The translations under genes were made by a program, and so were the position numbers. 64,000 bases of DNA from Flavobacteriales bacterium (lineage in GTDB: Bacteria; Bacteroidota; Bacteroidia; Flavobacteriales_D; Parvicellaceae): NCBI GenBank assembly GCA_018401455.1, contig JAGYKU010000001.1:55029-119028 (forward strand), in the 5' to 3' direction. The notes beneath the pieces were generated by a model. The model ran no database searches and was not told the origin of the DNA. It saw only the letters and a list, made by a program, of their open reading frames with translations. Below are positions 16,606 through 25,919 of the stretch, piece after piece (position 1 is the first letter of the stretch; the number at the start of each line of letters is the position of its first letter).

Positions 16606-17130
16606 CTATTCTACCCTTTCACAATGAATTTTATCCACAGCATTTCTTAAAAACCTAAGCAAATGTATCATTTGTGAATGTCCTTTTGCTTTACCTGCAT
16701 TGCTAATCAAAAATATACTTCCGAGAATGAGCAATGCAACAGGAATGATAAAAAGAAAATGAGTTGTGCCATTCAGTTGCCACTTCACCAAAGCAAACAT
16801 TGCCCCAAAAAAACTTAGAATCGAAAAGCCAATATACAACATCATAATCATTTGCCAAACAGTTTCTTTAGGTCCAATCTGACACCTGATAAGGCAATGA
16901 TCTTTTTCTTGTTCGAAAGTTAAATTCAATACTGGCGACCAATAATGTTGTTCTTTTTTGGGAATGCTTAACCTTATAGAACGGTCGTAATGATTGCCAA
17001 TAACAGTTTCATCTTTAGTTTCAAAAGATTTGATAAGAGTCATTACATCCTCTTTTTTTTCGGGAGTTTGTAATTTGAATCTTGGGCGAATTTTACCCAT
17101 TGCAGATTCATCTAGTTTATTGAAAGACAT
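16606..17130 (-). CDS. Hypothetical membrane protein with two TM segments
   Basis: A 174-residue protein. It has a soluble N-terminal part with YDRSIRLSIPKKEQHYWSP, then two hydrophobic helices (about residues 92-113 and 121-143), then a short basic tail. I recognise no named domain, although the layout is common among flavobacterial hypothetical proteins. It converges on dnaX with 13 nt between the stops. Confidence 0.55.
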   Translation of the reverse strand: MSFNKLDESAMGKIRPRFKLQTPEKKEDVMTLIKSFETKDETVIGNHYDRSIRLSIPKKEQHYWSPVLNLTFEQEKDHCLIRCQIGPKETVWQMIMMLYIGFSILSFFGAMFALVKWQLNGTTHFLFIIPVALLILGSIFLISNAGKAKGHSQMIHLLRFLRNAVDKIHCERVE

Positions 17131-17258
17131 GTAGTAGTATTTTTTGGGAAATTATAAAAAAAATCTCAAAAATCAACAATTTGGGTTCAAATAAATCTTA
17201 ATTTAAATTGTTTATAGTCAAAAAAAACTTACTTTAGCAACAGCAATGCCCCCTGCTG

Positions 17259-17398
17259 CCGCACGAAGAAAATTAAAATAAGAAGTTCGCTGCCGCTCTT
17301 CCGACAACTTCGGAATTTCGAGTGGTTTTTTAAACTTAGCAGGATGATTAAAAAAAATTGTATTTTTGAAGATTGAATAGAACTAAAAATAGTAAAGT
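17259..17398 (+). repeat. Duplicated intergenic element, copy 1
   Basis: Its 5' 38 bp (17259-17296) are identical to 18286-18323 and its 3' 66 bp (17333-17398) nearly identical to 18369-18436. The middle differs and here holds a hairpin TTCCGA / TCGGAA (17299-17315). It lies in the gene-free stretch 17131-17555, in which nothing coding was recognised. Confidence 0.8.
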
Positions 17399-17555
17399 TG
17401 ACTTTGTCGAACTTTGTTTCGTGTGTCCACGGAGGGGGGAAGTAGTTACAGAATAATTGAAATTGGTATTTTCATAATAATTGCTGCACAAAACTAATTA
17501 ACATTAAAATACCTAATGATTAGATTGAAAATTACCCAAATAGAGCCTAAATAAA

Positions 17556-18052
17556 ATGAAAATTATAGCATATTAATTATATTAGTTATTTCATTATCCT
17601 CATGCCTGAATGATAATTCAAGAAATACTGAAAGGGAAATTATGAGCCTAAAATCTCAATTGAAGAAAGTGAAAATAAATACGATAGTTTAATTAATGTC
17701 CTTAATTCAGAATATTTTTCAGTTTTAGCAAAAGATTTAAATGTTTTAAGTGAAAATGACAATTCAATTAAATTTTTAGTGGCTTTATCAATGAATAGAA
17801 TTAATCTCATAAAAGACGTATATGGAATATATGTTTATTCAGAAAAAGGAATTTTCATATTATATAAATAGTCCATCGGAATTGACTTCAATAAAAGAAG
17901 ATTTACATAAAGCTACAAACATAGACTATGATTACGGACATTTTATTTTTATTAATGATTCTTTAAATCCAAATCCTTATGGTTTTGTCGGAATTATTGA
18001 ATTTCATGATAAAGGAACTTTTAGAATTAGTAGTTTCGGTCACAAGTTTTAA
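17556..18052 (+). pseudogene. Degraded lipoprotein gene
   Basis: The parts of one protein are spread over three frames. A signal with lipobox (ILVISLSSC) follows the ATG at 17556 after a frameshift. It continues as NDNSRNTEREIMSLKSQLKK, then from about 17645 in a second frame (ISIEESENKYDSLIN to YGIYVYSEKGIF), and from 17822 in a third (IQKKEFSYYINSPSEL to FRISSFGHKF). No family is recognised. At least three indels are needed, so this is a dead gene. It lies between the two duplicated elements. Confidence 0.55.
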
Positions 18053-18285
18053 AAGGAAACCCCGCTCCGCTGGATTTGTAATGCTGCGGAACAAAACAAG
18101 AAGGTAAAAAGTAAATGAGTTCTTTAAAATAATGGGAGTAGGAAAAGAGAGTGTGAACAGGAAATATGGTATTCCTCAATCAGTCGTCAGCAAAGAAAAT
18201 CGCCAAACCCAGTAGGATTATTTTTTAGTTGTTTTCTTTCAAAGGAAATCAATAAACCTACTGGCTAAAGTTCGCTCCTCCGCTC
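18053..18285. other. Intergenic remnant region between repeat copies
   Basis: No intact gene. A GC-rich patch CCCCGCTCCGCTGGATTTG (about 18059-18077) is followed by a 27-codon frame at 18132-18215 that includes VNRKYGIPQSVVSK. This could be a scrap of a transposase helix-turn-helix, but the match is too short to rely on. Confidence 0.3.
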
Positions 18286-18436
18286 CCGCACGAAGAAAAT
18301 TAAAATAAGAAGTTCGCTGCCGCGAGAAATAACATTCGGTGAAATCAATCCTTTCTCGTGGTATTTCGAACTTAGCAGAATGATTAAAAAAAAAATTGTA
18401 TTTTTGAAGATTGAATAGAACTAAAAATAGTAAAGT
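18286..18436 (+). repeat. Duplicated intergenic element, copy 2
   Basis: Second copy of the element at 17259-17398. The conserved ends (38 bp and 68 bp) flank a different centre with hairpin arms GAGAAA / TTTCTC. An outer pair AAGTTCG / CGAACTT is also present. It ends 57 bp from the stop of the porP/sprF-like gene. Confidence 0.8.
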
Positions 18437-18493
18437 GACAGCGGAGGTTTGGACATTATACATTGTACAAAAAATAAAAGTCTAGAAAAAAAA

Positions 18494-19450
18494 CTAAAAT
18501 GAAGGACAATTTATCACCTTATATTTCCCACCATTGAAGGACTTGTTTCCTTTTCTGTTCTTGGCTTTGTATGTTAAAGTTACTTCGTGTGAGCCTGAGT
18601 TATAACTTCTCAAAGCAGATGTATTGATGTCGTATGAGTAACTGATACCAAGTTTGTTTGTACTAAATCCAACCATCAAGGCTATGGCGTCTCTATATCT
18701 GTAGGATGCACCAAACCAAAATCCGCTTTCGTGTAATAACCTTAGGTTTAAATCAAATGTCATAGGAGCATTGAACATCATTCTTATGACAGCAGATGGT
18801 TCAAGGAAAAACATATCATTACTTGTAAGTGGCACAATATAACTTCCTGTAAAATACATGGTTCTTTGAAGGTTATTGGTAACTGGTGTCATGATGTCAA
18901 ATAAATCTGAACGCGACTGAATTAAATTAAACATAGACCAACCTAAATGGTAATTTTCGCCATATAGTTTTAATCCAGCATTCAAATCTGGAACAAGCAA
19001 ATTAGTTGCGTAATTAGCAACTGTTGGATCATAAGCTTCTTCTGTCACCAATTTATCTCTATCAAAAACATATTGTGTCATAGAACCTCCCAATCCAAGT
19101 GAAAGGTATTGACCTGTACTCAATTTAATTTGAGAACTAAAAGCCAACATCAAACCTGTTCTTCTACTTGGACCTGCAACATCATTATATAAATATCCAC
19201 CCACGCCAATTTGTTCAGTAAGGGAAGTATGATATGACAAATGCTGCCCAACGGGTGCTTCTCTTATTCCTGTCCATTGTCTTCTAACGTCCAAAACTAA
19301 TGGCGCATAAGTTTTGGTTCCAGCAGCAGCGGGATTGATTGCAAAAGCGTTTATCATATACTGACTGTTCATGATAAATTGCTGTGCCTTAGTATTGTTA
19401 AATACAGATAAAATAAGGCTTACGAATGATATGAAGATGATCTTTTGCAT
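18494..19450 (-). CDS. PorP/SprF family outer-membrane protein
   Basis: A 318-residue predicted outer-membrane beta-barrel with signal peptide (about residues 1-22, ending KAQ). The family signature near the start is QYMINAFAINPAAAGT, followed by RRQWTGI and GVGGYLYND. PorP/SprF proteins help secrete or anchor a specific T9SS type B cargo, usually encoded next to them. Here the start codon overlaps the stop of the giant adhesin gene by one base, so they are surely an operon and a functional pair. Confidence 0.9.
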   Translation of the reverse strand: MQKIIFISFVSLILSVFNNTKAQQFIMNSQYMINAFAINPAAAGTKTYAPLVLDVRRQWTGIREAPVGQHLSYHTSLTEQIGVGGYLYNDVAGPSRRTGLMLAFSSQIKLSTGQYLSLGLGGSMTQYVFDRDKLVTEEAYDPTVANYATNLLVPDLNAGLKLYGENYHLGWSMFNLIQSRSDLFDIMTPVTNNLQRTMYFTGSYIVPLTSNDMFFLEPSAVIRMMFNAPMTFDLNLRLLHESGFWFGASYRYRDAIALMVGFSTNKLGISYSYDINTSALRSYNSGSHEVTLTYKAKNRKGNKSFNGGKYKVINCPSF

Positions 19451-22400
19451 TATCTTAATAGTGTTATAAATCCAGTTTGTTTAATTTCTCCGCCATTCAA
19501 TTCCAAAACATAGTAATAAACTCCATTCGGTAAATTCTGTCCAGTTTTGGAAACACCATCCCAACTTACTTGCTTTTCTGATGTTTCGAATACTTCTCTA
19601 CCCCATTTTGAAATCACCAAAAGTTTTACATCGCTGTAAGCCGTGAAATCTAAATTCCAAGTATCGTTAAAACCATCATCATTTGGAGTAAAAGTATTTG
19701 GAATACTGATACATTCCATTTCTTCAGTAACTGTTACTACATTAGATTGAGCAATACAATCTTCAGCATCTCTTACCCAAACAAAATATTCTCCTTCTTG
19801 AGCGAATGGAATGGTAGGCTCTAAAGCACCGTTTGACCAACTATAATCCACAAAACCATTTCCACCTTTGGTATTTACAGAAAGTGTCGTTCCTCCTTGA
19901 CTACAAGACAAAAAGTCCATTACAATTTCTGCTGTTAAATCTGTTGGTTTTACCACAATATTGGTAGCCACAGAAGCTGAGCAATTGCTTGGTGAGGTAT
20001 AAGTATAAGTTATTTCATGAATTCCAGCACCTGCTTCAATTGGGAAGAAATATCCATTGGAAACACCAACGCCACTGTAAACTCCTCCGCTTGGTTCACC
20101 TCCATTTAAATAAATTTCAGGACCAAAACCACAAACTGTATCATAAGGATTGGTGTGTACAATAGTTTCAATAACACTCAAAAAGACAGAAGCACATGCT
20201 GTATTGCCACACGAACCACCTTCTGCTCTAACATAGTAAGTAGAAGCATTAGAAGGAGACACTGTGATACTTGTTCCTGTTCCAATTGAAGTTCCACCGC
20301 AACTGTTTTCATACCAAACCCATTGAGACCCTGCTTCCAAAAACCCTCCGTCCACAACTAAATTTGCAGATTCTCCTACACAGAAATTATTATTTGAAGA
20401 GATAATAGCATCTGGCGCAATACTTCCATTAAGAACAGTTACAGTAACCTCAGCACAAGCGGTAGCACCACAAGTTCCCATAGCTCTTACATAATAGATT
20501 TCAGTTGCATTTGGAGTAACAGTAATAGAAGTTCCTACTCCAATGGGAACTGCTCCACAAGCTCCAGTGTACCAAACATAAGAATATCCTGCTGGCAACG
20601 CTGCACCAACCACTGTCAATTCTACATCTGTTCCAGGGCAAATATTATTGTTGTTGGCAATGGCAGCTGTTGGATCTGCAATTCCTGCACCTACATTAAT
20701 TGTAACGGATTCACAAGCAGAATTTCCACAATCTCCCTCTCCTCTAACAAAGTAAGTAGTTGTTGCCGTAGGTGAAACACTAATAGAATTTCCTGTTCCT
20801 ACTGGTCCCCCACCACACGAACCGCTATACCATTGCCAATTGGCTCCTGTACCTAATATTCCTCCTGAGATATTCAAAATTACCGATTGACCTACACAAA
20901 TAGCGGTACTAGATGCCGTAATACTATTTGGTGCTGTACTTACTGTTTTCATGGTAATATTTACGTTAGCACATGCAGAATTCCCACATGTTCCTTCTGC
21001 TCTTACGTAATAATTTGTAGCAACAGTTGGCGAAACTGTAATTGTGTTACCTGTTCCAATAGATGTTCCAGCTCCACAACCATCCTCATACCATGTCCAA
21101 ACATCACCAGCTACAAGATTTCCTCCGTTTACAGTTAATGTTGTGTTATCACCAGGGCAAACACTCAATGTGGAAGCAGTAACAGCACTTGGCGTTGTAG
21201 AAAGTTCATTTACAAATACTGTTACACTCTGACATGCAGTGGTATTACAGTTTCCTTCTGCCCTAACAAAATAGGTAGTTGTTGAATTTGGATTGACAAC
21301 CAAACCATTTCCACTTCCAATATAAATTCCTCCACAAGAACCTTGATACCATTGCCAGTTGGCACCATCACCAAGAGTTCCTCCTTGAGCGTTAAGTGTC
21401 ACAGCACTTCCGGGACAAATATTATTAGCAGAAGCCAAAGCACCCGTTGGAGCAACAGATAGCGTTTCTACATTTACTGTCGCAGAAGCACAAAGTGTAT
21501 TATTACAAGTTCCTTCAGCACGAACAAAGTACGTAGCCGAAGCTGTTGGATTTATGGCTATTGAAGTACCGTTTCCAATATTCAGTCCACCACAAGAACC
21601 GTTGTACCATTGCCAAGTAGCTCCTGCTCCAAGATTTCCTCCAATAACTGATAACACAGCAACATCACCAGGGCATACGCTTGGGTCGGAAACAATCACA
21701 GAAACTGGATCTTGGGAAGGTTGGTCAACAATTATCGTAACACTAGAACAAGCAGAATTATTACAAGTACCTTCTGCTCTTACAAAATATGTTGTTGTTG
21801 TATTTGGAGTAACATTAATAGTCAAACCATTTCCAATTGGTGCACCTGCTCCACATCCACCTTGATACCAATACCAATCTGCACCTGTTCCTAAGTTCCC
21901 TCCTGTTACTGATAATGCAACATTAGTACCTGCACAAACTTGAGCATTCGAACTATTGACTCCAGATGGGTCGCTAGAAAGTGTATTTACAGTTATTGTT
22001 GTTGAAGCTGCCGCTGTAGTATCACAACCTTCTAATCTTACATAATAAGTTGTAGTTACCAAAGGTGAAACTCCAGTGTAATTCACACTTGTACTTGAAA
22101 ATAAAGGAAAAGGATTTCCAATAGTTGGATCAGCATCATACCAAGTATAAAGTGCACCTGTTCCCATTACCCCTCCTGTAGCAGTCAAATTAACAGTTCC
22201 ACCAAGACAAATTGTATTCAAACTTGGGGTTATAGCAGTAGGTGCTGAAGATGGTGTTTCTACGACAATCACTGAATTTGCTGTGTTGGTGCTTGAGCAA
22301 TTTCCTTCTGCTCTTACAAAAATATTGGAAGTGTTTGTCAAATTCACAATTAAAGGAGAGCCAGTTCCAATTTGAACTCCAGTTGCATTAGGATCTCCAT

Positions 22401-23355
22401 TATACCAAACCCAATCTGCATTGGTTCCCAGAGTTCCTCCATTAACGGTTAATGTAACAGGCCCAGCACCACAAAGTGCAGTTGGATTGGCAGTTACTGA
22501 ATTAGGAGCAGTAGAAGCTGTTTCGATTAATATTTGAACCTCATTAGAGGGGAAAGTTCCACAAGCATTCACAAGATTCCTTCTAAAACAAGTATTTTGT
22601 AAAATTCCCATTGGAGGTGTATAAGTTGGATTAGTCGCACCTAGAATATCAACAAAAGCTCCAGTACACCCTACATCTTGTTGCCATTGATAAGTAAACC
22701 AAGTTGACGTTGCTGCGGTTCCTAAATTTACATTACCTAATAGGGTTGGTGCTCCACCAGTACACAAAACCTGATCACCATCTATAGTTCCTGCATCTAC
22801 TGCAACATATTCCCAATTCACTAAAATTCTTGCTCTATAATCTCCTCGTATCAATTCGTACTGATTCCAGGTACAAGGAGGGTCATTTCTAAAATTAAAG
22901 TTACCTGAATTTCCTCTAGCGTAAAAATTATCATCTCCATTTCCCACACATATTGAAAAAAGACTTGGACTTGGATTATAATTACATACAGGATTACAAT
23001 CGTCTTCCCAAGCTTCCATTTCGGTAATCAATTGAGTGGCATCAGTATTGTTTACTGTGAGCCAATTAAAAGGAATAACTGGACCTGAAGATGTAGGATT
23101 ACCTGCCCACCAAACTCCATAACCATTAGTGGTAGCGATACAATTGGTAGGTTGAAATGTAGTTAATGAAGTTCCTGTTGTTCCATTATCCATTAGCCAT
23201 ATCCACCAAACAGGATCTTGGTCATTGATACCCAAACCTCCATCGTTTGCATCTGCATCTGCATACAATTCAGAAAGAACAATTTGGTAATTTACATTTT
23301 GAGCATTAATAAATGTCAAAGGTATGAGCAGTAAAAAAATATAAAATATCTTCAT
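19450..23355 (-). CDS. Giant Ig-repeat adhesin with T9SS type B (CHU_C) sorting domain
   Basis: A 1301-residue secreted protein. Signal peptide residues 1-18 are followed by a unique N-terminal region, then nine tandem Ig-like repeats of about 80-85 residues (about 285-1045). Each repeat has a C-x-G near its start, W.WY in the middle and TYFVRAEG..N..ACxSV at its end. Two more beta domains follow, then a C-terminal gliding-motility-type sorting domain (IPNTFTPNDDGFND to TGFITLLR). This type is exported by the type IX system and surface-attached, and SprB-like proteins of this design act in adhesion or gliding. The partner SprF-like gene overlaps its stop. The DNA repeats at about 20150-22500 reflect the domain duplications. 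Confidence 0.9.
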   Translation of the reverse strand: MKIFYIFLLLIPLTFINAQNVNYQIVLSELYADADANDGGLGINDQDPVWWIWLMDNGTTGTSLTTFQPTNCIATTNGYGVWWAGNPTSSGPVIPFNWLTVNNTDATQLITEMEAWEDDCNPVCNYNPSPSLFSICVGNGDDNFYARGNSGNFNFRNDPPCTWNQYELIRGDYRARILVNWEYVAVDAGTIDGDQVLCTGGAPTLLGNVNLGTAATSTWFTYQWQQDVGCTGAFVDILGATNPTYTPPMGILQNTCFRRNLVNACGTFPSNEVQILIETASTAPNSVTANPTALCGAGPVTLTVNGGTLGTNADWVWYNGDPNATGVQIGTGSPLIVNLTNTSNIFVRAEGNCSSTNTANSVIVVETPSSAPTAITPSLNTICLGGTVNLTATGGVMGTGALYTWYDADPTIGNPFPLFSSTSVNYTGVSPLVTTTYYVRLEGCDTTAAASTTITVNTLSSDPSGVNSSNAQVCAGTNVALSVTGGNLGTGADWYWYQGGCGAGAPIGNGLTINVTPNTTTTYFVRAEGTCNNSACSSVTIIVDQPSQDPVSVIVSDPSVCPGDVAVLSVIGGNLGAGATWQWYNGSCGGLNIGNGTSIAINPTASATYFVRAEGTCNNTLCASATVNVETLSVAPTGALASANNICPGSAVTLNAQGGTLGDGANWQWYQGSCGGIYIGSGNGLVVNPNSTTTYFVRAEGNCNTTACQSVTVFVNELSTTPSAVTASTLSVCPGDNTTLTVNGGNLVAGDVWTWYEDGCGAGTSIGTGNTITVSPTVATNYYVRAEGTCGNSACANVNITMKTVSTAPNSITASSTAICVGQSVILNISGGILGTGANWQWYSGSCGGGPVGTGNSISVSPTATTTYFVRGEGDCGNSACESVTINVGAGIADPTAAIANNNNICPGTDVELTVVGAALPAGYSYVWYTGACGAVPIGVGTSITVTPNATEIYYVRAMGTCGATACAEVTVTVLNGSIAPDAIISSNNNFCVGESANLVVDGGFLEAGSQWVWYENSCGGTSIGTGTSITVSPSNASTYYVRAEGGSCGNTACASVFLSVIETIVHTNPYDTVCGFGPEIYLNGGEPSGGVYSGVGVSNGYFFPIEAGAGIHEITYTYTSPSNCSASVATNIVVKPTDLTAEIVMDFLSCSQGGTTLSVNTKGGNGFVDYSWSNGALEPTIPFAQEGEYFVWVRDAEDCIAQSNVVTVTEEMECISIPNTFTPNDDGFNDTWNLDFTAYSDVKLLVISKWGREVFETSEKQVSWDGVSKTGQNLPNGVYYYVLELNGGEIKQTGFITLLR

Positions 23356-23375
23356 TCAATTAGTCTAAAGTATAA

Positions 23376-23383
23376 CAAAAGTA
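23376..23383 (-). promoter_or_regulatory. -7 promoter element for the adhesin operon
   Basis: TACTTTTG on the minus strand (23383-23376) fits TAnnTTTG and lies 20 nt before the adhesin ATG. No clear -33 TTG was found at the right distance. Confidence 0.4.
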
Positions 23384-23510
23384 TGAAATTTAAACTTAAT
23401 TAATAATTATAATATAATAAATGGTTGTTATTTTTTTATTAACAATTTATAAGAAAGCTAAGTAAGAGAAGCAACAAGAGTAATGTATTCAGATAATCCT
23501 AAAAAAAGAA

Positions 23511-23518
23511 TACATTTG
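23511..23518 (+). promoter_or_regulatory. -7 promoter element close to the MATE start codon
   Basis: TACATTTG at 23511-23518 is a perfect TAnnTTTG element only 4 nt from the ATG at 23523. If used, transcription would begin at or next to the start codon, giving a leaderless mRNA. No good -33 element is visible. Confidence 0.4.
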
Positions 23519-23522
23519 CGAC

Positions 23523-24857
23523 ATGAAAGCTACATCATTTAAATATAGTGAAATTTGGAAGATAGCACTTCCGATAATGATTGGTGGTGTAGCGCAAAAT
23601 CTAGTAAACGTAACTGACACTGCTTTTTTGGGTCAGATTGGCGAAGTAGAACTTGGTGCTGCAGGAAGTGCAGGGATACTCTACTTTATTTTTGTGATTA
23701 CAGGAATGGGATTCACTACAGGTTCTCAAATAATAATTGGCAGAAGAAATGGAGAAAAACAATACTCCAAAATTGGAGGAATTGTTGATCAATCCTTTTA
23801 TTTTATGATTCCCTTTGGAATATTAATGATTATTGGACTATCGTATTTTATGCCAATAATATTAAAAAGCATAATCAACTCCGAAAATATTTATAATGCT
23901 TCGGTAGATTTTATGCAATATCGTTCATTCGGAATTGTTTTCGCATTTATTATTTATGCCCTCAATGCTTTTTATGTAGGAATTACCAAAACAAGGATCT
24001 TGATTTATACCACTATCTTAATGTCACTCACTAATGTGTTTTTTGATTATGTATTGATATTTGGGAATTGGGGATTTCCAGAAATGGGTATAAAAGGAGC
24101 GGCATTAGCTTCGGTAATTTCAGAGTTTGTAGCTTGTATATTTTTAATTTCTATAACTTTCAAAACTATAGACAAAGAAAAGTATCAACTATTTAAATTT
24201 AAAAAACCCAACATAGAAATTCTCAAAAAAACATTTTATTTATCAGCTCCTATTATGATTCAGAGTTTTATTACGTTAGGTTCTTGGTATGCTTTTTTTT
24301 CTTTGATAGAAAGTATGGGCGAAAAAGAATTGGCGATTTCACATATCATAAGGAGTATTTATATGGTAATGATGATTCCAATGTTTGGATTGAGTACTTC
24401 TGCCAATACAATTACAAGTAATCTAATAGGCTCGGATAGAAAAAATGAAGTATTACCAACTGTTTGGAAAATTGTGGGATTAAGTATGGTTTCTACCGTT
24501 CCTTTTGTTTTAATAAACTTGTTTTTTCCAACGCAAATCATTGGACTTTACACCAATAATCCAGAAATCATTGATGGATGTTTAAACACTTTAAAAGTCA
24601 TAAATGTTTCTATGTTTTTCTTTTGTTTTGCCTTTATTTTCTTCAATAGTGTTACTGGAACTGGAAATACCAAGATTTCATTATTGATTGAAGTTGTAAA
24701 CATTTCCATCTATTTACTTTCTGCATTTTTTGTAATCAAAATTTTCTCTCCATCTATAGAATGGGTTTGGTGTACTGAGTTTATATACTTTACTTTCTTA
24801 GGACTTATGTCGTGGTATTATATCAAAAAAGGAAATTGGAGTGCTAAAGAAATATGA
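23523..24857 (+). CDS. MATE family efflux transporter
   Basis: A 444-residue membrane protein with about twelve hydrophobic helices in two similar halves. The family start is clear: IALPIMIGGVAQNLVNVTDT. The G.A.ASVISE segment (GAALASVISEF) also fits. MATE proteins export drugs, dyes or metabolites in exchange for Na+ or H+; the substrate cannot be read from sequence. The gene stands alone between a divergent adhesin operon and a strong terminator. Confidence 0.9.
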   Translation: MKATSFKYSEIWKIALPIMIGGVAQNLVNVTDTAFLGQIGEVELGAAGSAGILYFIFVITGMGFTTGSQIIIGRRNGEKQYSKIGGIVDQSFYFMIPFGILMIIGLSYFMPIILKSIINSENIYNASVDFMQYRSFGIVFAFIIYALNAFYVGITKTRILIYTTILMSLTNVFFDYVLIFGNWGFPEMGIKGAALASVISEFVACIFLISITFKTIDKEKYQLFKFKKPNIEILKKTFYLSAPIMIQSFITLGSWYAFFSLIESMGEKELAISHIIRSIYMVMMIPMFGLSTSANTITSNLIGSDRKNEVLPTVWKIVGLSMVSTVPFVLINLFFPTQIIGLYTNNPEIIDGCLNTLKVINVSMFFFCFAFIFFNSVTGTGNTKISLLIEVVNISIYLLSAFFVIKIFSPSIEWVWCTEFIYFTFLGLMSWYYIKKGNWSAKEI

Positions 24858-24865
24858 CAAAAAAA

Positions 24866-24890
24866 ACGCCTTTAGAAATTCTAAAGGCGT
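24866..24890. terminator. Bidirectional terminator
   Basis: A perfect 11-bp stem ACGCCTTTAGA / TCTAAAGGCGT with a 3-nt loop has an A-run on its left and short T-run on its right. It lies 9 nt after the MATE stop and serves the convergent gene ending at 24925 as well. Confidence 0.85.
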
Positions 24891-24924
24891 TTGATATAAA
24901 TATAAGATTTATAAAAGTATAGAT

Positions 24925-25350
24925 TTAATTTAACTCAAATTTAGGTAGTGGGGCTTTTTTGTACTCCTTCTTCTTTGGTTTAATTTTATCAGCAAACATT
25001 AAGTGTATTTTCTCATCATTATTCGTTACTCTCGTTCTTGAAATTCCATTATGAATCGTCCAAGGTAATTTGTCTTTAAATTGGAAAACAACTAAGTCTT
25101 TGGTATTATCTTCAAAATGAATTGCAATTTCAACAACTTCTCCGTTCATTACTTTTGCTGTACATATATAACATTCTGTACCTTCTTTAGTTTCATTAGA
25201 TAAAATGACATTATTGTGTGTACCATCCTCTACTGGGTAAGCTCCTCTGTTTTCGAATACTTTTTTATAATCTTCAAAACAATTGTTGTTTTGTGCAAAA
25301 ACTGAAGATGCAAATACTGAGACGAATAATAAAACGTATAGTTTTTTCAT
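24925..25350 (-). CDS. Small secreted hypothetical protein
   Basis: A 141-residue protein from the ATG at 25350 (MKKLYVLLFVSVF), giving a clean signal peptide ending SSVFAQ; the longer frame adds an unlikely eight residues. The mature part has three cysteines (NNNCFEDY, ECYIC) and a basic C-terminus KPKKKEYKKAPLPK. No known family recognised. It is probably periplasmic. Confidence 0.6.
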   Translation of the reverse strand: MKKLYVLLFVSVFASSVFAQNNNCFEDYKKVFENRGAYPVEDGTHNNVILSNETKEGTECYICTAKVMNGEVVEIAIHFEDNTKDLVVFQFKDKLPWTIHNGISRTRVTNNDEKIHLMFADKIKPKKKEYKKAPLPKFELN

Positions 25351-25447
25351 AGTTTTAAATTTAATAATTAACAAATATAATACTTTTACATCTAATTTTG
25401 TGCCATTATTTTATTTACAATACACTCTTTTTTTCAACTAATAAATG

Positions 25448-25837
25448 TTAGTCAACTACAACCTGATATACATCAGATTTATTTCGAGTAATATTATTCA
25501 CTTTAAAACCTCCTTCTTGAGGAATCATTTCAAATAAATCAAATGAAGTACAACTTTTGCTTAGACCTTCAAAATAAAGAGTAAAAGTAAAAGAACCGCT
25601 CTTTTCCAAAACTGTCCAATGTGGGTACATGGTAATATTTTCAGTATGGATTAACTTTCTTTTAGTGCCTGATGGTTTTTCGATTAAAAAAGTGGTTTTC
25701 CAAATCCTTACTCCATCTCCTATTTGTCCAAAATATTTGCAATGAACAATAGTTTGTCTTTCATGAGTTTCAACAATGGTTTTAGATGTTTTGACATCTT
25801 TTTTAGTTTTCTTTATGGTTTTTGTTTCAATCATCAT
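25448..25837 (-). CDS. Conserved hypothetical protein, cytosolic
   Basis: A 129-residue protein with a very basic, Lys/Thr-rich first 25 residues and a beta-rich remainder. The ending SCTSFDLFEMIPQEGGF...NNITRNKSDVYQVVV resembles small beta-sandwich hypothetical proteins of Bacteroidota. No signal peptide. Either of the first two methionines could be the start. Function unknown. Confidence 0.55.
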   Translation of the reverse strand: MMIETKTIKKTKKDVKTSKTIVETHERQTIVHCKYFGQIGDGVRIWKTTFLIEKPSGTKRKLIHTENITMYPHWTVLEKSGSFTFTLYFEGLSKSCTSFDLFEMIPQEGGFKVNNITRNKSDVYQVVVD

Positions 25838-25860
25838 GAAGTTTATTAGTTTTTAAAAAT

Positions 25861-25895
25861 AAAAAAAGAGGTTAAACATAACATCTAACCCCTTT
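25861..25895 (-). terminator. Terminator of the FKBP gene
   Basis: Read on the minus strand, AAAGGGGTTA and TAACCTCTTT form a stem with one mismatch and an 11-nt loop, followed by a run of T's. It lies 25 nt after the isomerase stop. Confidence 0.75.
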
Positions 25896-25919
25896 AAAAT
25901 ATTTATAAATTGGATTAAA

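Noticed and set aside
18132..18215. A transposase helix-turn-helix fragment
   Set aside because: Only about 14 residues (VNRKYGIPQSVVSK) look similar; no catalytic domain, terminal repeats or target duplication were found.
20887..21894. Several antisense ORFs inside the adhesin gene
   Set aside because: They arise from the repeated Ig domains read on the other strand, with low-complexity Ser/Thr/Cys translations and no start signals.
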